NCBI GenBank assembly: GCA_016930475.1
Contig: JAFGGR010000101.1
Span: forward strand, 1-12,049
Direction: 5' to 3'
DNA: 12,049 nt
From: Clostridiales bacterium
GTDB taxonomy: Bacteria > Bacillota > Clostridia > Saccharofermentanales > Saccharofermentanaceae
Made by a program: the position numbers and the translations under genes. The notes beneath the pieces were generated by a model that was given only the letters and a program-made list of their open reading frames with translations, was not told where the DNA came from and did not search any database. Positions 1 through 6,340 of this stretch are shown in pieces (position 1 is the first letter of the stretch; each line of letters starts with the position of its first letter).

Positions 1-2
1 GG

Positions 3-923
3 GACAGCAAACCCGGTCTCCCGACGGGAGTCATCATTAAGGGTGTCGGCGGGCTTTATACGATTCGAACCGGTGACGGGCAGACGCTTCTGGCAAAACC
101 GCGCGGTATTTTTCGCAAAAAACATCTGGTGCCGACCGTCGGCGATCATGTGGGTTACGAGAGGTCCGGTGATCCGGATATCCCTTATATGATCGCTTCG
201 ATATCCCAGAGAAAAAACCTCATGCTCCGGCCCCCGGTATCGAATCTGGATGTCCTGATCCTGACCTTTTCGACAAAACAGCCCGTTCCGTACCTGGAGA
301 TGCTGGACAAGCTTCTGATCCTTTGCGCCAAGAACCGGATAAGGCCGGTCATCTGGATCACCAAGATGGATCTCGATCCCGAATTCGGAGAGTATTTTCG
401 CTCCGCTTATGCGGATGCGGGTTACGACGTCGTCTGTTCCACGAACACCGAACCGATCCCGCCAGAGGTTTTACCGAGATACTTTGCCGGCAATATTGTC
501 GGCTTTGCCGGGCAATCCGGCGTCGGAAAGTCGACTCTGTGTAATATGTTAACGGGTGTTCCCGAGCGCGAGGTCGGCATCATCAGCGACCGCCTCAACA
601 CGGGAAAACACACGACCCGACACGTCGAACTGTATCCGTTTAAGGACGGCTATCTGGCGGATTCACCGGGTTTTACGAATCTCGACATCCTTCGGATGCA
701 GGTAGAGACGGAAGACGTCCGCCTCGGGTATAATGAACTCAGCAGGATCGACGGCAAATGCCGGTTTGAAGATTGTCTGCATATCGGTGAAAAGGGTTGC
801 GCGATCGAGGAGATTCGAATGGATCCGGGGCGCCTGGAGCGATACCGTTCCATGATTCGGGAAACCTCATCGAAAAATATATCGAAATCAAACGACAGGG
901 AGAAGAAGCATGGCGGAGAATAA
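3..923 (+). CDS. rsgA: Ribosome small-subunit-dependent GTPase RsgA (5'-truncated by window edge)
   Basis: RsgA is a circularly permuted GTPase that acts in late 30S subunit maturation. The frame is open from base 3 with no start codon in the visible part, so the true start lies upstream. The 306 visible residues begin in the N-terminal OB-fold (GVIIKGVGGLY, then PRGIFRKK). The G-motifs follow in the permuted order expected of the family: G4 TKMD at 120-123, P-loop GQSGVGKST at 170-178, G3 DSPGF at 220-224. A C-terminal zinc knuckle follows with Cys253, Cys258, His260 and Cys266. A charged tail ends the protein. The last 14 bases overlap rpe, so the two are probably translationally coupled. 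The rsgA-rpe-thiN order matches Bacillus and many other Firmicutes, where a PASTA-domain kinase lies just upstream (established context; not visible here). Identification is secure; only the N-terminus is missing. Confidence 0.95.
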   Translation, partial: DSKPGLPTGVIIKGVGGLYTIRTGDGQTLLAKPRGIFRKKHLVPTVGDHVGYERSGDPDIPYMIASISQRKNLMLRPPVSNLDVLILTFSTKQPVPYLEMLDKLLILCAKNRIRPVIWITKMDLDPEFGEYFRSAYADAGYDVVCSTNTEPIPPEVLPRYFAGNIVGFAGQSGVGKSTLCNMLTGVPEREVGIISDRLNTGKHTTRHVELYPFKDGYLADSPGFTNLDILRMQVETEDVRLGYNELSRIDGKCRFEDCLHIGEKGCAIEEIRMDPGRLERYRSMIRETSSKNISKSNDREKKHGGE

Positions 924-1575
924 GCGCTTTGAAATTGCACCGTCCATTCTGGCGGCGGATTTTTCGCGACTCGGCGAGGAGATCAAGAGCGTCGAGCCGG
1001 AGGTAAAAATGATCCACGTTGATGTAATGGACGGTCATTATGTGCCCAATATAACGATCGGTGTCCCGGTCATTCAATCGATCCGAAAGATCACGGCATT
1101 GGTATTTGACGTCCATCTGATGGTGGTCGATCCGATCCCTTTTGTGATCCCTTTTTCCGAGGCCGGCTCGGATATTATCACCCTCCATGTCGAGACGCTT
1201 GAGGATCCGAACATCGGGATCGATCTCATCCATTCCCTGGGCAAACGAGCCGGACTGTCCGTCCATCCGGATACTCCCGTCGAGGCGCTTTTCCCGTATC
1301 TGAAAAAGTTGGATACCGTACTCATTATGTCGGTCCATCCGGGATTCGGCGGGCAGGATTTTATGCCGGAAGCACTGGAGCGTGTCAGCAGTGTTCATCG
1401 GGAACTGGAAAGAATCGGAGGGCACGCGTTGATTTCCGTGGACGGAGGGATAACAGCCTCGAACGCCCGGTCGATCATTGATGCGGGTGCAAATGTGCTC
1501 GTCGTCGGCAGTTCGATCTTCGGTACGGAAGATCCGCTGAAAGCGGTCACGGAACTGAAAAAATGCGTTATGTAA
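910..1575 (+). CDS. rpe: Ribulose-phosphate 3-epimerase
   Basis: This cytosolic TIM-barrel metalloenzyme interconverts D-ribulose 5-phosphate and D-xylulose 5-phosphate in the pentose phosphate pathway. The protein is 221 residues, the normal length. The family motifs appear in order: IAPSILAADFSRLG (9-22), IHVDVMDGHYVPN (35-47) with His36 and catalytic Asp38, DVHLMV (67-72) with His69, the phosphate-binding loop HPGFGGQ (143-149) and SVDGGI (176-181) with catalytic Asp178. The ATG at 910 follows a purine-rich GGGAGAAG site inside the end of rsgA. The 3' end overlaps thiN by 13 bases, so it is the middle gene of a tightly packed operon. One oddity is His in two places where many homologues have Asn (SVHP at 117-120 and SVHP at 141-144). 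Function is not in doubt. Confidence 0.96.
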   Translation: MAENKRFEIAPSILAADFSRLGEEIKSVEPEVKMIHVDVMDGHYVPNITIGVPVIQSIRKITALVFDVHLMVVDPIPFVIPFSEAGSDIITLHVETLEDPNIGIDLIHSLGKRAGLSVHPDTPVEALFPYLKKLDTVLIMSVHPGFGGQDFMPEALERVSSVHRELERIGGHALISVDGGITASNARSIIDAGANVLVVGSSIFGTEDPLKAVTELKKCVM

Positions 1576-2246
1576 TCCTCTGCGGCGGAGAGCGGATCGA
1601 TAGCGGAAAAATTGCCCCGCAAATATCTCCCTCGGACTACGTTCTCTGTGCGGACGAAGGTGCGGTCCATGCCCGTGCCATGGGCATCTTCCCTCAAATG
1701 ATCATCGGTGACATGGATTCGATCGATCCCGCAACCTTGGCATGGGCGAAGGCCGGAGGGGTTCCGACGGAAGTTTTTCCCGTTGAAAAGGGCATGACCG
1801 ATTCGGAATTGTGTCTTTCCAGAGTGCCTGAAAAGGAACCGATCTTTCTTGTGATGCCGCTTTCCGGTCGATTTGACCATGTTATTTCCAACATCATGAT
1901 CGCCGCCCGCTATGCACTGGAAGGTCGAAGTATCGTGGTTACGGACGGTCGGACGAGGATCTGGCCGCTTGCCGGGCCTGCCACCCTTAAGCTCGATGTT
2001 TCGGATCACAAAAAGATTCTGGGCACAAAGGACCTGATCCTGTCGCTGGTCCCGGTATTCGGACCCGCGGAGAAGATCCGGGCGACCGGTTTGTATTATC
2101 CTTTAGACGGCCTCACGATTGATCCCGGCCGGTCTTTGGGCGTCAGCAATCGTCCGGATCACGGAGCTTCGTCGGTGGAAATATCGTTTGAGCGGGGAGT
2201 ACTTCTGGTCGTCGTATCGCCCGAAGGCGAATCGAACGATCTGTAG
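1563..2246 (+). CDS. thiN: Thiamine diphosphokinase (thiamine pyrophosphokinase)
   Basis: The enzyme transfers pyrophosphate from ATP to thiamine, giving thiamine diphosphate, the cofactor of transketolase, pyruvate-processing enzymes and others. Recognisable motifs in the 227 residues are CADEGA (29-34), IGDMDSID (48-55), EKGMTDSE (75-82) and SGRFDHVISN (101-110). The last corresponds to the usual GGRxDHxxxN. The C-terminal thiamine-binding domain shows the GLYYPLDG (176-183) and SLGVSNRP (191-198) pattern typical of bacterial TPKs. The ATG lies 13 bases inside rpe and has no strong ribosome binding site of its own, so translation is probably coupled to rpe. The gene ends 45 bases before the convergent aminotransferase; I see no convincing terminator hairpin in that gap. 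Placement with rpe is functionally sensible, since transketolase next to Rpe in the pathway needs this cofactor (inference). Confidence 0.93.
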   Translation: MRYVILCGGERIDSGKIAPQISPSDYVLCADEGAVHARAMGIFPQMIIGDMDSIDPATLAWAKAGGVPTEVFPVEKGMTDSELCLSRVPEKEPIFLVMPLSGRFDHVISNIMIAARYALEGRSIVVTDGRTRIWPLAGPATLKLDVSDHKKILGTKDLILSLVPVFGPAEKIRATGLYYPLDGLTIDPGRSLGVSNRPDHGASSVEISFERGVLLVVVSPEGESNDL

Positions 2247-2291
2247 TGTTCCATGGCATCGCACAGTGAACGATACGATTCTTAAAACCGA

Positions 2292-3464
2292 TCAATCACA
2301 CAATCCGTAACTTCTGCCGATGACGCGAAAAGCATCCGCGGATCCGCGGATCGTCTTTTCGGACGCGCAGAAAGCCAAGCGGAAGTATCCGGGGCACGAG
2401 AACGCCGATCCGGGAACGACCAGGATCCGTTCTTCGGCACAACGCTTGCAGAACTCCAAATCGTCTTCGGGAGATCGGGCAAAGAGATAGAATGCACCGG
2501 CTGGTTTCGATACCGTGAAACCGGCTCCGATCAATATGTCGTAAAGCAAGTTTCTGCGCTCCTCGTAGTTCGTGATATCCACTTTCGCCTGAATGGAAAA
2601 TTCGATCACTTTTTGAAAAAGTGCCGGCGCGTTGACGCTTCCGAGGATCCTATTGGCAAGAACGATCGCTTGGGTCAACAATTCAAAATCTTCGTGCTCG
2701 GGGCTGACCGCGGAATAGCCGATCCGCTCGCCCGGCAGGGAGAGCGATTTGCTCCACGAGTAGCAGATGATCAGGTTCTTGATGACGCTTATCGTCGACG
2801 GAGCCGAGCCCCCGTCATAAACGAGCTCTCGATAAGGCTCGTCTGAAATGATATGGATCACCCGATCATGGGAGAGCAGGCGGTCATTCAGCGCCGACAG
2901 GATCTCCTTGGGGTAGAGGGCGCCGCTGGGGTTGTTCGGCGAATTGATGATGATTGCTTTGGTTTTGGGACCGATTGCCGCGTCGATCCGATCCATGTTC
3001 GGCATAAACGTATCTGGGTCGGTCGGAACGATGACCGCCACACCGCAGTGGTTCTCTATGTAGTTGATATATTCCATAAAAAAAGGCGAAAGGAGAATGA
3101 CTTCGTCTCCGGGGTCGAGAATCGACTTCAGGACGGCATTCATCGCCCCGGCCGCGCCGACGGTCATGCAGATCGCCTCCGGAGGAACCGTGACGGATGC
3201 CGTGGAAATGGACCGGGCGACAGCGGTTCGGGTCGAAAGATAACCGTTATTCGACATATAGCCATGCATCCCCGGTGCCGGAGAGGCGGTGAGCGCGCAA
3301 AGGGATCGAACGACTTCCTCGGGCGGCTCAAGATCCGGATTGCCGATCGAAAAATCGTAAACATTATCCTCCCCGTAAATTCCCTTGAGTCGGTTGCCTT
3401 CCTCGAACATTTTACGGATCATCGATCCGGACTGGATGCTTGCGGTGATTTTTCGTGATATCAT
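2292..3464 (-). CDS. Class I/II PLP-dependent aminotransferase, substrate unassigned
   Basis: This is a fold-type I pyridoxal-phosphate enzyme (AspC/AlaT-like, COG0436-type) of 390 residues, the usual size. Visible landmarks are the cofactor-phosphate turn VGAAGAMN (102-109), the NSPNNPSG motif (174-181), SDEPYRELVYDG (207-218) with the PLP-contacting Asp208 and Tyr211, and SWSKSLSLPGERIGY (236-250) with Lys239 as the Schiff-base lysine. The start is taken at ATG 3464 because GGAGG lies six bases upstream and the N-terminus MISRKITASIQSGS aligns with the family. A longer in-frame ATG at 3530 lies upstream of the likely -10 box. The gene is alone on its strand, convergent with thiN and divergent from infC. 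Motifs do not fix the amino-acid substrate; aspartate, alanine/valine-pyruvate or aromatic specificity are all possible. Confidence 0.9.
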   Translation of the reverse strand: MISRKITASIQSGSMIRKMFEEGNRLKGIYGEDNVYDFSIGNPDLEPPEEVVRSLCALTASPAPGMHGYMSNNGYLSTRTAVARSISTASVTVPPEAICMTVGAAGAMNAVLKSILDPGDEVILLSPFFMEYINYIENHCGVAVIVPTDPDTFMPNMDRIDAAIGPKTKAIIINSPNNPSGALYPKEILSALNDRLLSHDRVIHIISDEPYRELVYDGGSAPSTISVIKNLIICYSWSKSLSLPGERIGYSAVSPEHEDFELLTQAIVLANRILGSVNAPALFQKVIEFSIQAKVDITNYEERRNLLYDILIGAGFTVSKPAGAFYLFARSPEDDLEFCKRCAEERILVVPGSAFSCPGYFRLAFCASEKTIRGSADAFRVIGRSYGLCD

Positions 3465-3480
3465 ATGAGGCCTCCGTATC
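3465..3480 (-). promoter_or_regulatory. Ribosome binding site that decides the aminotransferase start
   Basis: The minus strand reads GGAGG-CCTCAT-ATG, a canonical Shine-Dalgarno with a six-base spacer. The longer in-frame ATG at 3530 has no such site and would lie 5' of the predicted transcript, so 3464 is preferred. Confidence 0.75.
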
Positions 3481-3498
3481 TTTTCGATCATGAAGCAC

Positions 3499-3507
3499 AT
3501 TATAGCA
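3499..3507 (-). promoter_or_regulatory. Extended -10 promoter of the aminotransferase gene
   Basis: On the minus strand the sequence reads TGCTATAAT, a perfect TATAAT with the TGn extension. It lies about 35 bases upstream of the chosen ATG at 3464. No good -35 box sits at the right distance (GAATTC at 16-17 bases is weak), which fits an extended -10 promoter. The predicted 5' UTR is short, about 25-30 nt. Confidence 0.6.
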
Positions 3508-3537
3508 TGAAAAATCTCTTGAATTCGCATCCTGCGA

Positions 3538-3566
3538 TTGACAAGCGAAAAGTAAACGTGTAATAT
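3538..3566 (+). promoter_or_regulatory. Vegetative promoter of the infC operon
   Basis: A perfect -35 box TTGACA (3538-3543) and a TAATAT -10 box (3561-3566) are separated by exactly 17 bases, with TG immediately before the -10. Transcription should start near 3573, leaving an untranslated leader of about 135 nt before infC. It stands back to back with the aminotransferase promoter, 33 bases away on the other strand. Confidence 0.8.
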
Positions 3567-3572
3567 GTCACC

Positions 3573-3708
3573 GTTACAGCAAGAAGAAGCGTCCGCTTCT
3601 CACCTCAAGCTTTGCGAAGAGGTTCACGAGTGAATGATCGGTGTTTTCCGATCGGCGTGGAGCGGATGATTCGCTCCATTTTTATTTTTTCGGAGGAGGT
3701 GCGTTCAT
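3573..3708 (+). promoter_or_regulatory. L20-type ribosomal-protein leader with transcription attenuator
   Basis: This untranslated leader precedes infC-rpmI-rplT. Structures read by hand: P1 hairpin AGAAGC/GCTTCT (3585-3590 with 3595-3600); ACCTC/GAGGT (3602-3606 with 3619-3623); GATCGG/CCGATC (3636-3641 with 3648-3653); and an intrinsic terminator at 3658-3690. A 10-bp competing helix is possible between 3590-3599 and 3659-3668 (eight Watson-Crick and two G-U pairs). It would consume both the P1 3' arm and the terminator 5' arm, so it is a plausible antiterminator. In Bacillus subtilis the infC operon is controlled by ribosomal protein L20 through premature termination in the leader (established). 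That the same protein acts here is inferred from position and architecture; I could not run a covariance-model search. Confidence 0.7.
3658..3690 (+). terminator. Leader attenuator (intrinsic terminator) upstream of infC
   Basis: A 7-bp perfect stem TGGAGCG/CGCTCCA (3658-3664 and 3672-3678) with a seven-base loop is followed at once by TTTTTATTTTTT. It lies between the promoter and the infC ribosome binding site, so it must be conditional. It is the OFF structure of the leader. Confidence 0.82.
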
Positions 3709-3711
3709 ATA
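3694..3711 (+). promoter_or_regulatory. infC ribosome binding site and AUA start codon
   Basis: AGGAGGT at 3694-3700 is followed after eight bases by ATA at 3709. No ATG, GTG, TTG or CTG exists in frame between the upstream stop (TGA 3667-3669) and the conserved IF-3 N-terminal region. ATA is the only near-cognate codon at the right distance. Confidence 0.75.
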
Positions 3712-4230
3712 GCAAGACAATCAGGCGGACAATTAACCAACGATGCCATTCGATTCAGGGAAGTCAGATTGATCGAATCGGATGGGGACATGGTCGGTGT
3801 AGTACCGATTGATGAGGCCAAGAAGAGAGCAGCAGATCAGGATTTGGATCTCGTATTGATTGCCAACAATCCGGATAATCCGGTATGTAAAATCATGGAT
3901 TACGGCAAATTTCTTTTCGAAAAGTCCAAGAAGGAGAAGGAAGCCCGTAAGAACCAGAAGGTGACCGAGATCAAGGAAATCGGAATGAAGCTGACTACTG
4001 AGGATCATGACCTGAGTGTCAAAGTGAAGAACGCGTGTCGATTCCTGGAAGACGGGGATCGAGTCAAGGTTCTGATTAAGTATCGCGGACGTGAGATGGC
4101 ATACCAGTCACAGGGATATGCCGTTATGGAGAAGTTTGCTAAGGCCTGCGAAGAGTTGGGCCAGATCGATAGACCGCCTAAGGTTGAGGGGAGGAACATG
4201 GTCATGTTTCTTGCCCCCAAGAAGGAATAA
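3709..4230 (+). CDS. infC: Translation initiation factor IF-3, AUA start
   Basis: IF-3 binds the 30S subunit, checks the start codon-initiator tRNA pairing and prevents premature 50S joining. From the ATA at 3709 the protein is 173 residues, a normal IF-3 length. The N-terminal domain contains NDAIRFREVRLIESDG (11-26) and the family signature KIMDYGKFLFEKSKKEKEAR (about 63-82). The C-terminal domain ends with VKVLIKYRGREMAYQ and a basic tail. Starting at the first standard codon (TTG 3769) would delete 20 residues, including the conserved AIRxxEVR segment, so the rare start is favoured. IF-3 discriminates against AUU and similar starts, and infC in many bacteria uses such a codon for autoregulation (established for E. 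coli AUU). The gene is first in the infC-rpmI-rplT operon; rpmI follows after 21 bases. Confidence 0.93.
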   Translation: MARQSGGQLTNDAIRFREVRLIESDGDMVGVVPIDEAKKRAADQDLDLVLIANNPDNPVCKIMDYGKFLFEKSKKEKEARKNQKVTEIKEIGMKLTTEDHDLSVKVKNACRFLEDGDRVKVLIKYRGREMAYQSQGYAVMEKFAKACEELGQIDRPPKVEGRNMVMFLAPKKE

Positions 4231-4251
4231 TTTTAAGGAGGAATCAGCAAA

Positions 4252-4449
4252 ATGCCTAAGCAGAAAACACACAGTTCATCCAAGAAACGGTTTAAGGTCA
4301 CCGGGACGGGGAAAATCCTCCGCTCGCAGGCTTTCCGTCGCCATATTCTCAGCAAGCGTCCGACGAAGAGAATGCGCCACCTGCGCGGCAGTCTCGTCGC
4401 ATCTCCGGCCAACGCCAAGATCATCCGGGGGATGATCCCTTACAAATAA
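4252..4449 (+). CDS. rpmI: 50S ribosomal protein L35 (bL35)
   Basis: This small basic 65-residue protein is a structural component of the large ribosomal subunit. The sequence begins MPKQKTHSSSKKRFKVTGTG and continues with KILRSQAFRRHILSKRPTKR, and both are hallmarks of bL35. It has the standard length. A strong AAGGAGG site (4235-4241) precedes the ATG by ten bases. It lies between infC and rplT as in nearly all bacteria. The 68 bases before rplT hold only that gene's ribosome binding site. Confidence 0.97.
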   Translation: MPKQKTHSSSKKRFKVTGTGKILRSQAFRRHILSKRPTKRMRHLRGSLVASPANAKIIRGMIPYK

Positions 4450-4517
4450 ATCGAATGAGCGGATTATTTTCGTCCGACACAGCCGGACGCACATACAGAC
4501 ATTAGGAGGTTATTCTC

Positions 4518-4871
4518 ATGACAAGGATCAAAAGAGGGATTCGGACGCGTGCGCGTCATGCCAGAATACTGAAGCAGGCAAAGGGATATTTCGGTCATAA
4601 GAGCAAGCTTTTCAAGGTGGCCAATCAGCAGGTCATGAAGTCCGGAAACTATGCTTATCGCGACCGCAGGAATAAGAAGCGCGATTTCAGGAGACTGTGG
4701 ATCCAGCGCATCAATGCTGCCGCACATCTGAACGGACTGTCCTACAGCCGGTTTATGAACGGTTTGAGGAAGGCTGAGATCGCTCTGGACCGCAAGGTTC
4801 TTTCCGATATCGCGATCACCGACCCCAAGGGCTTTTCCGCCCTTTGCGAGCAGGCAAAGGCCGTTCAATAA
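4518..4871 (+). CDS. rplT: 50S ribosomal protein L20 (bL20)
   Basis: bL20 is a 23S rRNA-binding protein needed early in 50S assembly. In studied bacteria it also represses its own operon by binding the leader mRNA. The 117-residue product is the standard length. It shows the basic extended N-terminus (MTRIKRGIRTRARHARILKQ), then AKGYFGHKSKLFKVANQQVMKS and YRDRRNKKRDFRRLWIQRIN, followed by the globular domain with NGLSYSRFMNGL and LDRKVLSDIA. The ribosome binding site AGGAGGT (4504-4510) is seven bases before ATG. The next gene starts only four bases after the stop, so the transcript clearly continues. It is the likely regulator of the leader at 3573-3708 (inference from known systems). Confidence 0.97.
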   Translation: MTRIKRGIRTRARHARILKQAKGYFGHKSKLFKVANQQVMKSGNYAYRDRRNKKRDFRRLWIQRINAAAHLNGLSYSRFMNGLRKAEIALDRKVLSDIAITDPKGFSALCEQAKAVQ

Positions 4872-4875
4872 TCCC

Positions 4876-5676
4876 GTGAATGACGAAGTCATCATAACAA
4901 GCCGGCAAAATCCGCGAATAAAGTATTTTAACTCTTTGCATGACCGCAGGACGGCACAGCAAGAGGGCGTTGTGCTCATAGAGGGCGTACGCCTTTGTGA
5001 AGAGGCGCTTCAGTCCGGCTTGATGCCGCGGATGTTTATCTATACCACGAATTGTCAAGCGCTTGCTCCGGAATGGAGCGAGCGCTTTGCGTTGCCCGAG
5101 AGCACGGAATGGATATTGGTTTCAGGGGATCTGATGGAAAAGATCTCCTCAACGGTAAATCCGCAGGGCATTGCGGCGGTCGTTGAAGCTCCGGATGTGT
5201 CCGGTCCGATACCGACTTCCGGGCAGGCTCTATATCTTGTGGCGGACGGTATTTCGGATCCGGGAAATCTCGGGACGATGATTCGGACCGCGGATGCGTT
5301 CGCCTTTGCGGCCGTCCTTCTCTCCTCGGATTGTGTAGATCCGTTCAACGAGAAGGCGATACGGGCTTCCATGGGCTCGTGCTTTCATGTGCCGATCATC
5401 CGCGCCGGTACGATGGGGGAGATATGCTTGCTTATTAAACGATTGGGTGTACAATTGATTGCATCACATTTATCCGGCGATACGCCGGAGTCGTCCCTTT
5501 TTCGGTATCCGGCGGCGCTGGTGATCGGAAATGAGGCAAGGGGAGTCAGTGAGGATTGCGTCCGCGAATGTGATATGATGGTCAAAATACCGATGCCCGG
5601 TGCGGCGGAATCTTTGAATGCCGCGTCGGCATGTGCGATCCTGTCGTTTGTGCTTGCACAGGGACGAACGGGATGA
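4876..5676 (+). CDS. SpoU/TrmH-family RNA 2'-O-ribose methyltransferase
   Basis: This is a trefoil-knot (SPOUT) methyltransferase that would use S-adenosylmethionine to methylate a ribose 2'-OH in rRNA or tRNA. The 266 residues show an N-terminal substrate-binding domain (ITSRQNPRIKYFNSL at 7-21 and VLIEGVRLCEEAL at 33-45). All three SpoU motifs follow: DPGNLGTMIRTADAF (128-142), IGNEARGVS (217-225) and IPMPGAAESLNAASA (238-252). The invariant Asn131, Glu220, Ser246 and Asn248 are present. The start is GTG at 4876, four bases after the rplT stop and without a clear ribosome binding site, suggesting coupling to rplT. The target nucleotide cannot be read from sequence; RlmB-like 23S modification is one option. 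Co-transcription with ribosomal proteins fits an rRNA target (inference). Confidence 0.92.
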   Translation: MNDEVIITSRQNPRIKYFNSLHDRRTAQQEGVVLIEGVRLCEEALQSGLMPRMFIYTTNCQALAPEWSERFALPESTEWILVSGDLMEKISSTVNPQGIAAVVEAPDVSGPIPTSGQALYLVADGISDPGNLGTMIRTADAFAFAAVLLSSDCVDPFNEKAIRASMGSCFHVPIIRAGTMGEICLLIKRLGVQLIASHLSGDTPESSLFRYPAALVIGNEARGVSEDCVRECDMMVKIPMPGAAESLNAASACAILSFVLAQGRTG

Positions 5677-5700
5677 ATTAACCGCTTTCGGAGGTAGGTT

Positions 5701-6330
5701 GTGCAGATTATTGTTTTGGGGGCTTCAAGAGCTGGATTGGCTCTGGTTCGACGTTTGATCGCAAAGGAGCATGATGTCGTACTGGTCGACCCGGAAGCGT
5801 CTTCAATCGTCGAAAAGTATAAAATCAGCGTCGTTTATGTGGACGGCGTCATCATCGACCTTGACGTCTTGCGCGAAGCCGGGATCGACATGGCGGACGC
5901 GATTTGCGCGGTCAGCGAGAACGAGAACCAGAATCTCATGGCCTCCCAAATTGCCCGCGAGATGTTTCATGTTAAGCATGTGATCACACGCGTATTTGAT
6001 ACGGATGATTATCGGCTTTTCGACGGGGGGGGATTTGTAACGATTTCTTCTCCTGAATTGACCGTTGATGCGTTTATTCGTGAGTTGGGAGAAGAGGTCA
6101 TTGAGAAGAAAGTTGGGTTCTGCGAGCAGAACGTGTTGGGACATGTGATCGGTTTCAACCTGATCGAGCCGTCCGAGGATTTGATCGGAGGCAAGATCCG
6201 AGACCTGGAGGATACGGACGGAAGGCACGTGTTCGGAGTGATTCGACACGATCGATTACAGCTTGCAGTTCCGGGATTGCGCATCGAAAAGGGGGATAAA
6301 CTCATTTTAGCGACCGAAAAACTGAAATGA
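5701..6330 (+). CDS. TrkA/KtrA-like RCK potassium-transport regulator, first of two
   Basis: This cytosolic ring-forming subunit should gate a TrkH/KtrB-type K+ channel in response to nucleotides. Of its 209 residues, about 1-115 form a Rossmann RCK-N domain and about 130-209 an RCK-C domain (NVLGHVIGF through GDKLILA). The nucleotide-binding loop is GASRAG (7-12), so the central glycine of the usual GxGxxG is Ser9; the acidic residue ending beta-2 is Asp (VVLVDPEAS). The segment ENQNLMASQIARE matches the family's conserved helix. GTG at 5701 is preceded by GGAGGT (5690-5695), a good ribosome binding site. It is followed after ten bases by a second, different RCK gene and then trkH. The pair resembles mycobacterial ceoB-ceoC in layout. 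The assignment to the RCK family is firm; the ligand is not known. Confidence 0.9.
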   Translation: MQIIVLGASRAGLALVRRLIAKEHDVVLVDPEASSIVEKYKISVVYVDGVIIDLDVLREAGIDMADAICAVSENENQNLMASQIAREMFHVKHVITRVFDTDDYRLFDGGGFVTISSPELTVDAFIRELGEEVIEKKVGFCEQNVLGHVIGFNLIEPSEDLIGGKIRDLEDTDGRHVFGVIRHDRLQLAVPGLRIEKGDKLILATEKLK

Positions 6331-6340
6331 GGAAAATAAC

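Noticed and set aside
739..1425. Long minus-strand open frame over rsgA/rpe
   Set aside because: It is antisense to two confidently identified genes, and its translation is low-complexity, rich in Arg, His and Asp, with no motif. Similar antisense frames at 8553-9374, 9531-10232 and 11308-11973 were rejected for the same reason.
2247..2291. Possible bidirectional terminator between thiN and the aminotransferase
   Set aside because: Only a four-base GTTC/GAAC pairing was found, with no T-run on either strand.
3465..3530. 22-residue N-terminal extension of the aminotransferase from ATG 3530
   Set aside because: It would begin upstream of the predicted -10 box and lacks a Shine-Dalgarno, while ATG 3464 has GGAGG at six bases.
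3612..3812. Plus-strand 66-codon open frame in the infC leader
   Set aside because: It overlaps the leader hairpins, the attenuator and the start of infC in another frame. Its product has no recognisable fold, and the region is better explained as regulatory RNA.
3769..4230. infC starting at TTG 3769
   Set aside because: No ribosome binding site is near it, and it would remove the conserved NDAIRFREVR segment of IF-3. AGGAGGT plus ATA at 3709 fits better.
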